Of a stretch of 64,000 nt of DNA, positions 63,801-64,000 are shown piece by piece. The DNA lies in the NCBI GenBank assembly GCA_036872755.1, contig JAVHNS010000010.1:558001-622000 (forward strand), read 5' to 3'. The notes beneath the pieces were generated by a model. That model was not told the origin of the DNA. It worked only from the letters and a program-made list of their open reading frames with translations, and did no database searches. Within the stretch, counting starts at the first letter, position 1; each line of letters starts with the position of its first letter. A program made the translations under genes and the position numbers. Origin of the DNA: Orbilia blumenaviensis. Taxonomy: Eukaryota; Ascomycota; Orbiliomycetes; Orbiliales; Orbiliaceae.

Positions 63801-64000
63801 GAGCGGATGGTGGTGGGTGCTGGGCAGCGCCGGACAAGAGACAGGGTGGCACTTGTACACTCTCATTATCCGCTGCGCAAGGAGGAAATTCCTGAATAAG
63901 GCTGCGACCATCAAATCCTGTCGGAACAGTTTCTTAAAAAGTGGTCGTGGTAGAGTATTCCAAGCGATAGTATCAGTGATTGCGGTAAATATCCAGTTCA
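60885..64000 (-). CDS. KOG1: Kog1/Mip1 (raptor), TORC1 subunit; 5' end outside the window
   Basis: The exons seen are 64000-62223 (continuing beyond the window), 62167-61917, 61864-61193 and 61131-60885, about 980 residues. Raptor/Kog1 is the TORC1 scaffold that presents substrates to the TOR kinase. The visible part starts inside the conserved core (FTAITDTIAWNTLPRPLFKK, then FRQDLMVAALFRNFLLAQRI). It continues through HEAT-like helices (NPLLRQWACLCISQLW, then EVRTAALYAISTLIG). After a Ser/Pro/Lys-rich linker with FFEWSVEYFREPQM comes a seven-bladed WD40 domain (VWDWSKG, LTGSGDGVVRIYKN, VRVYDRR, GDVKLWDIRNPN and GLNHEIKLWN). The C-terminus is DDPTEELLQL. The caspase-like N-terminal domain lies outside the window. 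Confidence 0.95.

Overview
The window is nuclear DNA of a filamentous ascomycete, most likely Pezizomycotina. The genes have several short spliceosomal introns (mostly 50-100 nt) with GTATGT/GTAAGT donors and pyrimidine-rich AG acceptors. The gene set is typical of ascomycetes: a Rac GTPase with a CTIL prenylation box, Med12, CENP-T, Shy1, Sla2, Kog1/raptor and a PNP-NB-ARC-TPR NLR. I cannot fix the class or genus. No prokaryotic, plasmid, viral or CRISPR feature is visible.

Layout: 2.4-8.1 kb holds a CHCH-domain protein (-), the splicing factor Slu7 (+) and an F-BAR/RhoGAP of the Rgd1 type (-). A large STAND/NLR gene lies at 9.2-13.7 kb (-), followed by a 6 kb gene-poor stretch up to a Rac GTPase (19.7-20.8 kb, +). 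Then come a Nop6-like RRM protein (-) and a UBXN4-like UBX protein (-), another gene-poor block (25.4-28.9 kb) with tRNA-like remnants, eIF1/Sui1 (-) and a highly fragmented Asterix/PAT10-type gene (-). The 33-45 kb stretch is dense: Med12, Shy1, CENP-T, Cms1 and CIA30. From 46.4 to 57.8 kb lie a sodium:solute symporter, an Mba1/mL45-type mitochondrial ribosome factor, an orphan four-helix membrane protein and Sla2. The right edge (60.9-64.0 kb and beyond) carries the 3' two-thirds or so of Kog1/raptor (-).

Most genes are unrelated housekeeping functions and do not form one pathway. Weak themes are mitochondrial assembly (Mix17-like, Shy1, CIA30, Mba1-like) and actin, polarity and TOR signalling (Rac, Rgd1, Sla2, Kog1). 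The one accessory, immunity-like locus is the NLR. It joins a nucleoside-phosphorylase-like N-terminus, an NB-ARC switch, a TPR region and an unusual 188-residue Q/N/Y/G/P-rich tail that looks prion-like.

Gene models were built by hand by following reading frame and splice sites. In every complete model the exon lengths sum to whole codons, but no transcript or homology search was available. Family names rest on recognised motifs and remembered family patterns.
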